A stretch of DNA of 64,000 nt from Hybos culiciformis (taxonomy: Eukaryota > Arthropoda > Insecta > Diptera > Hybotidae): positions 97,039,322 to 97,103,321 of the forward strand of contig OZ023274.1 in assembly GCA_964007475.1 (NCBI GenBank), given 5' to 3'. The stretch's first letter is position 1; each line of letters starts with the position of its first letter. This document shows positions 53,401 through 63,800 of the stretch, in pieces. The translations under genes and the position numbers were made by a program. Under the pieces are notes generated by a model, which searched no databases, had not been told where the DNA came from, and worked only from the letters and a program-made list of their open reading frames with translations.

Positions 53401-56400
53401 CGAAAAACGAAGATAAATTTATTATATTACTAATATAATGTACAGCATCGATGGACGCAAGCTTTTATGTTTTATTATAACACGATTTTATTAAAAACCC
53501 AAACTATGTAAACTATGACTATGTAAAAATGAATTATTACTGCAAAATTAAAATGTATGAAATTGTATGAAAATATGTCAAAAAATAAAGATTAATTTGA
53601 AAAAGGCTTTAAACCAGAAAAAAAAATAAATACATTTACAGAATTATTATTTGGTACCTATAGATGTATTATTTGGCAGGATTACATGTATTTAAGTATA
53701 CATAAGTGGAATAAAACATATTTTATATTTTTATGTTAAAATTGAATTTCTATTAATAAAAAAACAAAATACAGAATTTTATGTTAATTATAATTATTTC
53801 CTGAAATCTATTTATTTAATGATAATTAAATTTATGTACCTTCATAAATTTATATGATTCTTATTTGAAAAATATTAAAAACAAAAATAAAACTCGCTGA
53901 TACATAAATTATATGAAAATATAATAAAAAAAAAGAACTTTACGTGGGATTTAATTGCAAAATTCATGTAATTAAATGCACCCACATTCACATTTATTAT
54001 TAAATTATATTATTAAAAGTTTTTCAAATTGTTTTACATACATTTTTTATGTAAAAGATTCACTAAAATTTCAATAAACAACATGCATAATAATATATTT
54101 AATTGATACCACACACGCTATAATAATATTTTTGATGCTACTTGCGGCTATACGTTATTTTTAAATAGGTGGTGAACGCACGAAGTATTTTATAAAAATT
54201 ATAATTTAATTTTATTTCACATAATTTTTTTTTTAATAGTAATTTTTATAAAATTTTTTTAGATTATTGAACATGATATTAATTGTAATCAATTAAATAA
54301 TTGTAAAATTAAATACGTTAAATAAATTGAATAAATTATATATTTATGCTGAAAATCAATCATGGTGTTTCAAGTATTCCATAAGTTTGTCTGTAAATAC
54401 TAAATGGCTTGCAACTACTTCAGAGCTTAATGCCTTGAGCACAGCTAATACCGCAAAGCAATTTAGAGCTACCGTAAAAACCGATTTTCTGCGTTATTTC
54501 TTAATTAATTTAAATAAGAATTATAAAAAACAGAAGATATTAATTTTATTGATTTTTTGTAAAAACAATTTTTTTAAATTATTTCATAATTAATTAGAAA
54601 ACTAAATTTATTTTTTTTTGCTCGTGAAAGAACTGACTACATCACAAAATAATTTTTTTGTTTCTTTTTCACAGCGTTTCTTTTGCATCGAAATTTGGTT
54701 TTGCTGCATTTTTCTGTCGCAATCATATTATAAAAAAAACAAAAGCAGTTGTTTGCAGTTGATTTTTTTTGCTTTCAGATAACATTAGCTGTGAACAGGT
54801 TTCCGGAACATTCCTTCAAAAATTGCTTCGCGGTATTAGCTGTGCTCAAGGCATAAAAGATTTAAAATTTAATTTGCAGGACTTGACCAAAAAATCGGGT
54901 TTTTTTAATAAAAAACTAATGTTAAATAATAAGTCTTTAAAGAGTTTATAAATTCAATTTACATAATCTTTTTCAAAAAAGAGTTAAATTTAAAAATATT
55001 CATGTTGTGTTTTTTTTTTTTATTATATTATATGTATCTTACCAAACCAGTTAGAAATACTGCTGAATGAGATGCTAATAATATCCATTCAGAAGTTTTA
55101 GGATAAATATAATCGTATAAATATTGCATATATTCTCCTTCAGTCATGTTACATGGCAGATCATCATCACTACACAAACTATATTCGCTAGTACTATTTT
55201 CAATTCCTTCACAATTTGCGGTATCATTATATTCACAATTATACATTACAGTTGGTGTCACATCATTTGTATAATTTTGCTCATTAAATAAATCCTATAA
55301 AATAAAATTAAGTGAAAAATGTTTAAAATAAATTCTTCCCGTATAATTATAGAGTGGAAAATAAAATTTATAGATTTTTTTAGCGTCATTTATGAAGGAC
55401 AAATATAATTTTAATTTCATTCTCTATCGTTGTTTTAGTAAGGAAAATTTTACAAAAGGAAAATATAAAGTTCTTAATGTATTTTATTTTAAAATGCACG
55501 GTGTTTTTACGACAAGTAAGTTTCATGGTTTTGTTCATACGGATGAAATTCTCTATATAAACATTGAATTTTGAAAATAGAAGCATTAATGGGGAAAAAT
55601 AAGATGTTGAGGGTATAGGAAATAAAAAAGATGTAAATGACTTATAATTAAAGTTTTATATTTTCCATTAATAATTATGATGATAATAATAAAATCAAAT
55701 CATAAGAAGTAGAAATAGAATCAGATATAGTTTTTTTTTTCAATTTAATGAATAATTAATGCCGGAAAATAATATACTTATATTTATACTTAATATATTA
55801 TATATTTTCATTTAAATAATATATATATTCTACCAGAATTTATTACACCCAAAATTCAAAATTTATTGTTTAAAATTCTAATAGTGTAGTCAGTGGCGTA
55901 GCTTGACATTTTGGGCCCTTGTGCAAGAATCTATTTTGGGGCCCACCTACAAAATCTTTTCTTATTAAATAAAATATACAAATAAAAACTTATGTGTACT
56001 TGTTTTATTTTTAAAAAATTACATCGGAATTACATTAGAACATATGCAAATTCTTTAATCGTCATGTTTTCTTTCAAATCGTCTTTAAGGAAGTTAGCGG
56101 CTTGTATTAACTGAATTGGCAAATTATTGGAAAATACTTCTGAATATTTTTTTGAAATATTATGGCAAGCTATCTTCATTTCCTGTTCAGACATAGATCA
56201 AATATTTGAAGAAATGCAAAATTTTGGTTAATTGTATTCATACCTACGAAGCGTTTTTCAATTTGGACAATTATTTTGTCTAAGGTATTGAAACGATCTA
56301 AGAAAGATTAAGAGTAATAGTAATATACACACACAGCAGTGGTTAATCATTTCTCCTCATTTTATGTATGTATGTCCTCCAAAGAGTAAATTTTATTATA

Positions 56401-57228
56401 CATATTTTTTTTTTTGATTGGTTTGGTTGGAACCAGGATATTAAAAAAATAAGAACATTGTTTCATAAAAATTTTTTTTTTTAATTTTAATCTAGAAAAT
56501 TAATTTTTTCTTTAGTTTTATGGTTTGATGAATGGGCCCCTACAGCAATGGGCCCTTGTACTTCGCACACACTCGCCATACCTAGCTACGCCACTGAGTG
56601 TAGTATATGAAGATAAAGTGTTTTTATGCAAATGAAAAGATTACGTCTAAAAAATCATACTTTAACATCTAATTAAGATGAATCGGCGAAAACAAATTAT
56701 TGATATATATGTCAAATTGCTTGAAAATGGTTTATAAATAGATAGTTGTTTAGATAAATAATAAATAAACTGGATAAGATACGAACACTTTTTATAATTA
56801 AAATTTTCACACTGTAATTTAGATATTTTTGAGTATATTTATGTACCTGCAAGTTCTGTTGATCAATTGTTGAATCATATAATAATAATTGATTATCAAA
56901 TAATAATTCATTTCTATTATCGTTCTTATTCATTGACTGAATTTCTTCATCAGAATTAAATGATTCTAATACATGTGATTTTATTTCTCTTGATTTTCTT
57001 TTTTTTCTTGGTTTTTCTGTTATTTCTAGACCACTTATATTAGTTGATAAATAACTACTATTATCACTATTATCTATTAAATTAAATATTTTATACAAAA
57101 TATTTGTTTTAAAATTTCTTTCAGAAGTCATATTACAATTATTATTATTATTTTTATTACTCTTACTATTACTAATACTATTATAATTTTTATTATTATT
57201 ATTATTATTATTGCTAATACTATTATTA

Positions 57229-57302
<74 letters not shown>

Positions 57303-57303
57303 A

Positions 57304-57347
<44 letters not shown>

Positions 57348-57836
57348 ATTATTATTATTTTTATTATTATTATAAGTATTATTATTACTTTTACTGTTAT
57401 TACTATTATTATTATAAGTATTATTATTATTATTTTTATATTTATTATTATTATTATCATTCATAAAAACTTCACTTTTATTTGTGATAACATCTAAATT
57501 GGATTGATATGAATTATTATAATTTGACAAATTCATTCTCTCTTGTCCCGTATCTTGAAATTTTATTATTAAATCACTAATATTATTAAATTTAAAATTT
57601 ATTTCTTCGTCTAATGATAATTCTGATGCTGCAGTGAACAATTGTGACGGTACACTAAAATTATTTTTGAAGTATACTTGATCCCAATGAAATGAAATAT
57701 TTATTATTAAAGTCATTCTTAATAATGTTGTTATTGAGAATAATATTGAATTATGAAATTTATTAAGTAACTTATTTGCTGTTGATGTTTTTAAAGTTGA
57801 AGAATAACTTTCATGTTGCCTAGCCATTAATCTCAT
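33575..57836 (-). CDS. neuropeptide GPCR, orexin/allatotropin-receptor-like (ten coding exons, 824 aa)
   Basis: Joining ten exons gives 2475 nt in frame: 56847-57836, 55043-55294, 53158-53352, 50917-51064, 47998-48136, 41061-41176, 39018-39165, 36839-36951, 34780-34949, 33575-33778. Every junction has GT and AG and compatible phase. The product is a plasma-membrane class A receptor: a long extracellular N-terminus (about 400 residues), then seven helices from about residue 400 to 700. Hallmarks: TM2 NLAIADLLV with ITETWFLG and the TM3 Cys, DRW in place of DRY, ECL2 Cys in FTQCQTTW for the disulfide, RARRKAAKML before TM6, FAISYFP, and TM7 SHWLCYANSAINPIIYNF (NPxxY). The tail starts GKFRREF with a CRC palmitoylation-type motif. 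The pattern matches orexin/allatotropin-type receptors rather than NPFF/SIFamide types. The ligand is not decided, and an insect orphan receptor subgroup is possible. Confidence 0.88.
34435..34722. mobile_element. 288-bp MITE of TTTGCCCAAATGACATTTG repeats, 8-bp target site
   Basis: The ends are inverted and rich in ACATTTG words: TTGCCCAAATGACATTTGA at the left, and TCAAATGTCATTTGGGCAAA at the right. A second inverted pair is CCCACGGACATTTG with CAAATGTCCGTGGG. CACGTTTC flanks both sides (34427-34434, 34723-34730), an 8-bp duplication as in hAT elements. It lies in the last GPCR intron, 57 bp from the exon 9 donor. Confidence 0.75.
34780..34949 (-). CDS. GPCR exon 9: proximal cytoplasmic tail
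   Basis: Encodes GKFRREFRNALEKCRCARVR (helix 8 and membrane-proximal Cys pair), then a Ser/Asn-rich stretch ending SVRDVSRQ. Acceptor TTAAG, donor GTAATG. Phase joins exons 8 and 10. Confidence 0.88.
36286..36635 (+). mobile_element. LINE reverse-transcriptase C-terminal relic
   Basis: The plus strand reads LPPYEDRLKL, then after a frame break INMVSLKKIREVADIIFI, followed by RNTNLFTTKNHRTNYGQHED and a stop. The order LPPYEDRL, SLxxRR-like segment, then HRTNYG is typical of the end of jockey/I-type LINE ORF2 in arthropods. Broken frame and short length mark a dead 5'-truncated copy, in GPCR intron 8 on the opposite strand. Confidence 0.65.
36839..36951 (-). CDS. GPCR exon 8: TM7
   Basis: Encodes YANVLTSNEF, then IFSLLSHWLCYANSAINPII and YNFMS. 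NPIIY is the NPxxY switch. Acceptor TTTTAG, donor GTTAGT, ends in phase 1. Confidence 0.92.
39018..39165 (-). CDS. GPCR exon 7: third intracellular loop and TM6
   Basis: Encodes SRGSQMPQASNASTMGQ, LRARRKAAKML (G-protein-coupling region) and VSVVIMFAISYFPVHLFNLL. FAISYFP replaces the more usual FxxCWxP, as in orexin-type receptors (F-A-x-C-Y-L-P). Acceptor ATACAG, donor GTACGT. Confidence 0.92.
41061..41176 (-). CDS. GPCR exon 6: TM5 and start of third intracellular loop
   Basis: Encodes LPLLLMTIAYFKIVRVLWRS, then ETIPGHRESRNHHQY. The IPG motif after TM5 is shared with orexin-type receptors. Acceptor TTCCAG, donor GTAAGT. Confidence 0.9.
41177..47997 (-). other. GPCR intron 5 (6.8 kb), no other gene
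   Basis: The longest intron of the receptor. Apart from the ATT repeat it is AT-rich, with many homopolymer runs. No coding exon, RNA gene or clear transposon ends were seen in it. Confidence 0.65.
41401..41432. repeat. (ATT)n microsatellite in GPCR intron 5
   Basis: About ten ATT units in intron 5. Confidence 0.9.
47998..48136 (-). CDS. GPCR exon 5: end of TM4, ECL2, start of TM5
   Basis: Encodes FPEFLALTLKKVRVRYETIL, FTQCQTTWDDDTEKNF and YIARFVLLY. The single Cys pairs with the TM3 Cys in this family. Acceptor TTACAG, donor GTAAGT. The first codon is split with exon 4 (G|AT, Asp). Confidence 0.9.
48527..48994 (+). mobile_element. 468-bp element with CACTGGCCTACA ends carrying a zinc-finger gene piece
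   Basis: Ends CACTGGCCTACA and TGTAGGCCAGTG are inverted. Inner TTTTGGTG near the left end and CACCAAAA near the right end extend the inversion. TAA flanks both sides (48524-48526, 48995-48997). It contains a short open frame (48734-48904) matching the start of a zinc-finger protein widely found with arthropod DNA transposons. Deleted, non-autonomous copy in GPCR intron 4. Confidence 0.7.
48734..48904 (+). pseudogene. truncated transposon-associated zinc-finger protein (56 codons)
   Basis: Reads MASKSRSCINDPDMFCYICG, then EYIMKDQRKPINDTV and SLYSVYFGIEIGNQDKELI before a TGA. Family members I know of continue for well over 100 more residues with further Cys pairs (KVCKTC, CYFC-type). Here only the first CxxC is left, so the protein is cut short. 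A second Met directly after the first is the better match to the family start. Confidence 0.65.
50406..50615. mobile_element. 210-bp foldback MITE with GATGGGC ends
   Basis: Nearly palindromic throughout: GATGGGCAGAAAGAGGACTA at the left against the inverse of GTACTCCTTTTCCCGCCCATC at the right. Inner arms are CAAATCATTGTCGAGGTGAA and TTCACCTCAACAATGATTTG, then AAAAAGTCGTATTA. No convincing target-site duplication. In GPCR intron 4, about 300 bp from exon 4. Confidence 0.75.
50917..51064 (-). CDS. GPCR exon 4: TM3, second intracellular loop, TM4
   Basis: Encodes SVSVTVSVLTLTFISVDRW, YAICFPLRYRTKIQRAIAS and VAFIWIAALLS. DRW with YAICFPL is the TM3 end motif. Acceptor TATACAG, donor GTAAGC. 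Confidence 0.93.
52207..52716. mobile_element. foldback element, copy 2 of the family at 15.7 kb
   Basis: Starts TAGTAGATTATTGTATATG. The hairpin has ACACAAAAATACATTGACAC on the left and TTGTCAATGTATTTTTGTGT on the right, with ATATCAC/GTGATAT at the tip around CGAAGGTCGA. Then comes the shared GGGGAGAGGTAGTTGCAAAG block and a tail ending CCCCAACGCATTAAAAAT. It lacks the 62-bp array of copy 1 but has a two-unit TACGCTGATGCATCTAAAT repeat. In GPCR intron 3. Ends approximate. Confidence 0.65.
53158..53352 (-). CDS. GPCR exon 3: end of TM1, TM2, first extracellular loop, start of TM3
   Basis: Encodes VGNSLVCIAVYTNYSMRTVT (GN of TM1), NVFIVNLAIADLLVILVCLP, PSVVWDITETWFLGESMCK and IVVYFQ. Contains the TM2 Asp of the LAxAD motif and the conserved TM3 Cys. 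Acceptor TAACAG, donor GTAAGT, both phase 0. Confidence 0.94.
54431..54853. mobile_element. 423-bp MITE, TAA target site, family member 2
   Basis: Ends are TGCCTTGAGCACAGCTAATACCGCAAAGCAATTT and the inverse of TGCCTTGAGCACAGCTAATACCGCGAAGCAATTT. TAA flanks both sides (54428-54430, 54854-54856). It aligns with the 26119-26529 element in reverse orientation, but the outermost bases differ (TGCCTTGAG against TGGCTCGAT). In GPCR intron 2. PIF/Harbinger assignment rests on the 3-bp TWA duplication. Confidence 0.8.
55043..55294 (-). CDS. GPCR exon 2: juxtamembrane N-terminus and start of TM1
   Basis: Begins DLFNEQNYTNDVTPTVMYNC; several NxT/S glycosylation sites and Cys residues follow (CEGIENSTSEYSLCSDDDLP). 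Ends with KTSEWILLASHSAVFLTGL, which continues into exon 3 as LVGNSLV to form TM1. Acceptor TTATAG, donor GTAAGA. Confidence 0.9.
55891..56596. mobile_element. 706-bp hAT-type element (CAGTGGCGTAGC ends)
   Basis: Begins CAGTGGCGTAGCTTGACATT and ends GCCATACCTAGCTACGCCACTG, an inverted repeat. The exact 8-bp duplication AGTGTAGT flanks it (55883-55890 and 56597-56604). Subterminal GGGCCC/GGGCCCTTGT words occur near both ends. The interior has no intact transposase frame; it may hold a degraded fragment. Located in GPCR intron 1. Confidence 0.85.
56847..57836 (-). CDS. GPCR exon 1: long Asn-rich N-terminal extension (330 codons)
   Basis: Open from the first ATG; a second Met (MARQHES) follows after three codons and could be the start. 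A hydrophobic stretch (about residues 28-48, SILFSITTLLRMTLIINIS) may act as a signal or anchor segment. Residues about 125-240 are an Asn homopolymer-like tract encoded by AAT/AAC repeats. A basic stretch (EKPRKKRKSREIK) and an acidic part follow. The donor GTACAT after CAG makes a phase-0 junction with exon 2. The TM-containing exons are certain. That this whole exon belongs to the same mRNA is inferred from strand, phase and splice sites. Confidence 0.7.
57128..57470. repeat. ATT/TTA microsatellite encoding poly-Asn
   Basis: Long run of ATT triplets on the plus strand with scattered ATA, ACT and TTT interruptions. Translated on the minus strand in the receptor frame it gives Asn with occasional Tyr, Lys and Ser. 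The array length is a multiple of three codons as seen, so the reading frame survives. Confidence 0.9.
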
Positions 57837-60800
57837 TTTATTTTTTAATTTTATTTTTTTTGTATAAATATACGATATTATTTTTTCCTTTTAATTTTAT
57901 TTTTTTTATTTTTTGGATACTTTATTGTATCAATTTTAATATAAAATATTTTGTATATAAATAATTTAATAAGATTTATCTTATATAATATACTAAGTAA
58001 TAGGAAAATATATTTATGAACAATTTTGAAGATATCACATAAAGTTAATTACTGTATAATTTTTGGAGATAAAGACATATAAGTCAGTCAAGTGAAGATG
58101 TATTTAGATATTTTATTTTCATTTAAAATTTTTGTTTTATTTTTACTTTTTATTCTTTAATTTATGTGTTTGATATTATATACATAAACATAATGTTGAT
58201 AGTCGATGAGGTAATGCATCTGAAAGATAAAATAAATATTTTAATATTAATAATTATGTATTGCTAGTTTCTAAAAAATTTTAAGTTTGTATATTAATTA
58301 ACTGTTTATTATAAATTAAATGTTATGTATTTAGAAATTATGTGATAATTAATTTGCTTAACCTTGTAGGTATAAATAATAATTTTAAGAAATGTAGGTT
58401 TTTGGAATTTAATTTGCATTATAAAAAGAGTAGTTAACAAATATTACCAATAGAAATTTCCAAGGATTTTTCAAGGATATAATTTGTGTTCACTTGTGAA
58501 AAATTCCGTAGATAATTTCTATATGTATAAGTATATAGTTTAACAACTGAAAATAGATAGTGAAAAAATAAGAACATAAACGTTCCAAGGACACAAAGAT
58601 TACAATTTTTTTTTTTCGAAATTATTTTTAATGTTATAGAAATTCATAATATTTTATTATGCATGGAAAGATTTTGATTATATTCACAGTTTTATATTTA
58701 TTTATGAAAAATAATTCACTTAATTTTAATATCGAAAGAAAATATTTATTTTATAAAATAATTCTTCAAAAACGCAAAAGAACTAGGTACATAAATTTGA
58801 AATTATAAAAATAAATCTTTTAACGAACGGAATATTTGTTAATATGTTAGTTAGATGATTAGACAGACATGATCCTTAAACATTTTATTTATACTTGAAT
58901 TAAATCTTAAAATTCATTTGACTATATAACTTAAATGCGTTTGGATGGACTTTCAAATCACAACACCGCCAAACATATTTTGTTACGAGTATCTATAACT
59001 CTTTGTTGAATTAATAATCTAGAAATTGAAAACTTTAACAACATGTTAACAATTAATTCTTTAACTGAAACCTACTGAACATTTGATTCAATTTAATCAC
59101 CCTGCTGCACTATATTTGTCGTGAGAAAATAATAAAGAACATATTAATGTTTAACATATTTGTCTTTAAAACTGATATAACTTTGCCGATAACAACGAAA
59201 GTCCTTGCTTATGGAATTAATAATACACACTTTTTAACTTTCTTGTTTCTTACTATTATATTTATAACATCAAACTAATATTTTCAGATTATTTAAGTTT
59301 AAGTGCATAAATATAAGAGAATTATTTAATTAATCATCAACAACATAATATTTTGCCTTTCGGTTTCTTATTATGCGGAAATTTTGTGCCGACACAATAT
59401 CTTATTGGTTAAGTTCAGTAAATTGTCAAAATTTGTGTGCACAATATAATTTTATTTGAAAATATTTACAATAAAATGGCAATTAAAATTAATTCAATAA
59501 TATTTAAATAATATTGCATTCGCAACATTGTATTAAATATATACTAATAAAATATGTTGTTTGTTTATTTTTAATATGAATTTATCTGAATCGTCTGAAC
59601 AAACTCAACATATAATTTTATTATAGTGATAAATATTTTTGAAAGATGTTCAAAATTTTACGGCTGCAATTTTAATTCCAGAAACAAATAAATTGATTTT
59701 AATTAAACAAATAAACTATAAATAATTTATATAGATAATAAAAGTTATTGATTTACAGAATAATTTTCATAAATTTTGACGTTATAGGCTTAAATTTTAA
59801 AATATTATGTTATTAAATACAGAATTTGTAATGAAACTAAATGAAAGAATCTCAAAAATTCCATATTACATTATACATATAAAATTTTTTATGTAAAGAA
59901 AACTTTTGATTGAAATCTTATGAAGCCTATTATTGCTGTTACATTAATTAAAATTTGTTCGCTTTGATGAATTTAATTTTGATGTAAATACTTTGCCAAA
60001 CAAAAGTGTTCGTAACATATTTTCATATTTTTTTTGTAAAAAATTATTTTAAGGGAAATTTTAAGTTTTGCATGACAATAAAGGTATAGGTAGTGTAAGC
60101 ACATAATACAGACGAGTTGAATATTTTTCTTCTTGAGTTGAAGGCTAACTCAAAATTTACTCATACCTGCGGTGTTGCTGAGAAAGTTTCTTTTTTTTTA
60201 ACCAGTTCATCAAACTGGTTGAAAAACATTTAATCATTTTGTTATTTTGTGGGCGAGCCTTCAAGTTTACAGACGAGTTGAATAAATAGTAATAGTAACG
60301 TTGAAAGACTTTTGAATCATATTAAAAGAGAAGATTTTCTATTTAGAAAGACCAGTTGAACTAAAATTGAACTAATCTAAATCATGTTTATATTAATTAC
60401 ATTTTTCTCCTTAAATGAGAAACAAAACTAAACTCAGAAAAACTACACAAGTTTTAGACAAAAAATATAAAAAAAATAATCAAGCATTTGCAGCTCACTG
60501 TATTAAGGTTTGTAATAATAAGATTTATTCAAAGGCTTTTGGAAGTTATTATATTATTGTCCCATTTTTACATGAAGGTGAAATTATTTTAGGTAAAATT
60601 TCTTTGTGGAAATTATTACATTTATGACAAAAAAAAAAAAAACATAATTAAAATTTACGCTTCAAATATTGTGAAAGAATTTTATGTTACTGAATTATTT
60701 AATTAAAAAAAAAAAAGTTTTTTTTTTGCAAAATTACATAAATAACCACAATAGCAAATTTTTTATGAATCAGCAATTTGTAACAGCATTAACATTAATA

Positions 60801-63800
60801 ATTATTATATTTAATATACTATTTAATTTTTTTTTTAGTTATATTTCACTTTTTATTAATGAAAAATTGGCGCCTGCGGTTAAAGGTATACAACACTATA
60901 CAAGACATGTATTTTTTCTTTGGAACTTTATGAATGTGTTGCTAAAATTTATTCAAAAACGTTCAACTAAAGTATAGTTTATTAAAATATTATTTTTCAA
61001 TTACATAATCTGAATTCTATTATAAAACCTTATTTACATACATCGAGCAAACGAAATTTGCTGTATATATAAAAATTGTAAACATATTTATCTAACTTAT
61101 ATCAATTTGATTCATATTACATAATTTATTTCTTTATTATAAGATTTTAATTAATGTGACATGTATTGAATCAACCGTTTTTGTTAACCTAAGCAAATTA
61201 TGTTTTAATGGTCTTCATTTATATGGTTATTGGCATTATATATATTGTGTTCTACATTCTGTATATTTTATGTGCATTGTTTGTATAGAATTGTAGACAC
61301 AATAAAATTTAAGCTCAATAAGGAAAAATTCTCAATCACTTGGTTACTTTATTTGGATAACAATATAACAATATATTATGTACATATTCAAGTAAATAAC
61401 ATTAAAATGAAAAAACCATTTTGTCTTTCAATTTTTCACATTAGTTATATATAATGTTTTTCAATAAAAGTATTACGCTTGTAACAAAGGGTACACAGAA
61501 TTAATCACTCTGTTCTATAAGCACAGAGAAATACTGTATGTACAACTTGTTTTGCGTAGATTTGTTTACATTTTTACAAACACTGTCAAATGGAGTTGAA
61601 CGACAGCTGTTTCTTTTTCATTCTAAAAATGATGTATGAAATTATCCCTCTAAGAATTCTACATTTCTCTGTGCTATATAAGTCTTCCCAAATTAAGAAA
61701 ATTTATTGATTTCAATTAAATTAAATAAAAATATAAATTGTATATATAAAACTTAAGCATCATATATAGTAGGTAAGTAATAATAATATTATAATAATTT
61801 CAATCGAGCTTATAATATATAATAAACAATTTATAAATGTATCTTCTTCTCTATACAATATGAATTTTTCTCTTCAATATTTAACAAAAAAAATTGGTTC
61901 TTCAAGTACATTTATATTTTCGAACATAAATATATACAATGGAAATGAAAAGGAAAAAATAAAAAATTATATACATTGTTCAATCCTTTGTAATTCAAGA
62001 AAACAATTTATTCGAAACAAGAAAAATAATAATAATAATAAATAATAAAAAAAAAAATATCTTTTTAGTGCAAAACATACGATTTGAGAAACCAAAAAAA
62101 AAAAATATATATATATTTTTATTATAAAATACAATCTTCACACTACCAAACATCTGTTCCCAAAAATTTAATGCCCATTTAATGATTTTAATTTTATTAT
62201 ATATAATACATTTTATATATATAATATAAAATAAATTGTTAGTTAATTCTGGACAAAAAAAAAAATGATAATATTTATTATAGGTACTTAAATAAATAAA
62301 TTGAATAATAATGCATAAACTTATTCTTTATAACTGACACAAATAGATTCAAATATTTTTTACACTTTAAAGTTATAAACTTTAATATATATTTTTATAT
62401 ATTTCTTACGATCATATATTTAACAAATTTCAGTTACTTATTTGAAAGTATAATTATATTGAAAGCGGAAAAGAATTTTGAACGATAAAGATATATATTA
62501 CTAAATTTATATTTTTCAATTTATTTTTAAATATTTAGACTTAAGGTACCTACTCTGTAGCTAGAGTGCTCTACCATTGTATTAGTGTATCTACACTGTC
62601 TGCAGAGTGTTTTTCTCTATTTAAAACTGTGATTAGACTAAAGCAACACTATAGTTTATTTAAGATTCAGCAAAACTAACTCCCAAAAACAAAATTTATG
62701 TCTTTTAAATAAAATAACGAATATATTTTAATAAAAAATTACAAACAAAAGTAAATTCTCATAAATTCAAATTTAAAAAACAAAAGGAAAAAGGATTAAA
62801 AATAAAAGAATTAAAAAACATTAAGGATTAAATAAAAAATTACTAAATATAATATAACGTACATGCACAGATATTTTCTCCATTTATTTTACAATTTTCA
62901 ATTATTAAGTTTCAAATTGGCCAGTCATAAGCTTATGATATGAAAATCGTATTCAGAAAAATGTTTTTATTTTTTATTTTTTATGTACAGAAATTAAATA
63001 AAATTTGTTTTTACTGGACGCTAAAGATTTTTTAAGTTCCAAAAAGTAACATATTTTATATAGTCCGAATTTTTAAGCACTATTTCTTATTCACCATATG
63101 TACATTCATTATATTTTTTAAAATAAATAAAACATATGACGTAGAGAGATTGTGGGATTTTCCGTTCATAATTTTTTTTAATAAGATATTTATTTTTCAT
63201 ATTCTACAATTTAATGTGATTTGAATTTATAAATGAAATTATTAATTTTTTTTTCCTCTTTTTTGTATTTTAGAAAATCAATTATCGTGTATATTTTTTT
63301 GGTAATAAAAATGAAATATCACAAATTAAACAAAAATTTAATAACACATTAACATTAATTACAAATAACATATAAAAAATAAATATACAGATTTTGTGTA
63401 ATAAATATGACTGTTAGCAGGTTAATTAGTATTTTATTTTTGTTAGCAAGTGGGAGGGAAAGCTATTAAATGTTCTGTATAAATGAGGGATGTTTAGTTA
63501 GTCTTAGATAATAAATTTTCTTTTTGAAACTAACACTTTTTTTTTTTAAATGATTTTTATTTAATTTCTTAAAGAATTCTTAAATTATAAAAATAAATCT
63601 TATGTTTTTTTCCGGTTGGATTTATGTTTATGATTTCTAAGGAAAATTCTTATAAACATATTTAAAATTTTCTGACAATTTTAATAAGTAATGAAATCAA
63701 CTGAACAGAGATAAAATATGAGTTAGGAAAAGACTGATATACGAAATAATGGAATTAAAAAAATAAATAATAATAATATAAATAAAACTGATGGAAATAT

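Noticed and set aside
57128..57460. 110-codon Ile-rich open frame on the minus strand
   Set aside because: It is the ATT microsatellite read in another frame of the receptor's first exon.
33575..57836. Calling the receptor a SIFamide or trissin receptor
   Set aside because: The TM2-TM3 block with ITETWFLG, the DRW motif and SHWLCYANSAINPIIYNF fit orexin/allatotropin-type receptors better than NPFF/SIFamide-type ones. Without a phylogeny no ligand or gene symbol was assigned.
60415..60977. Two plus-strand frames of 70 and 97 codons
   Set aside because: A/T-driven composition, no recognised domain, no splice or homology support.
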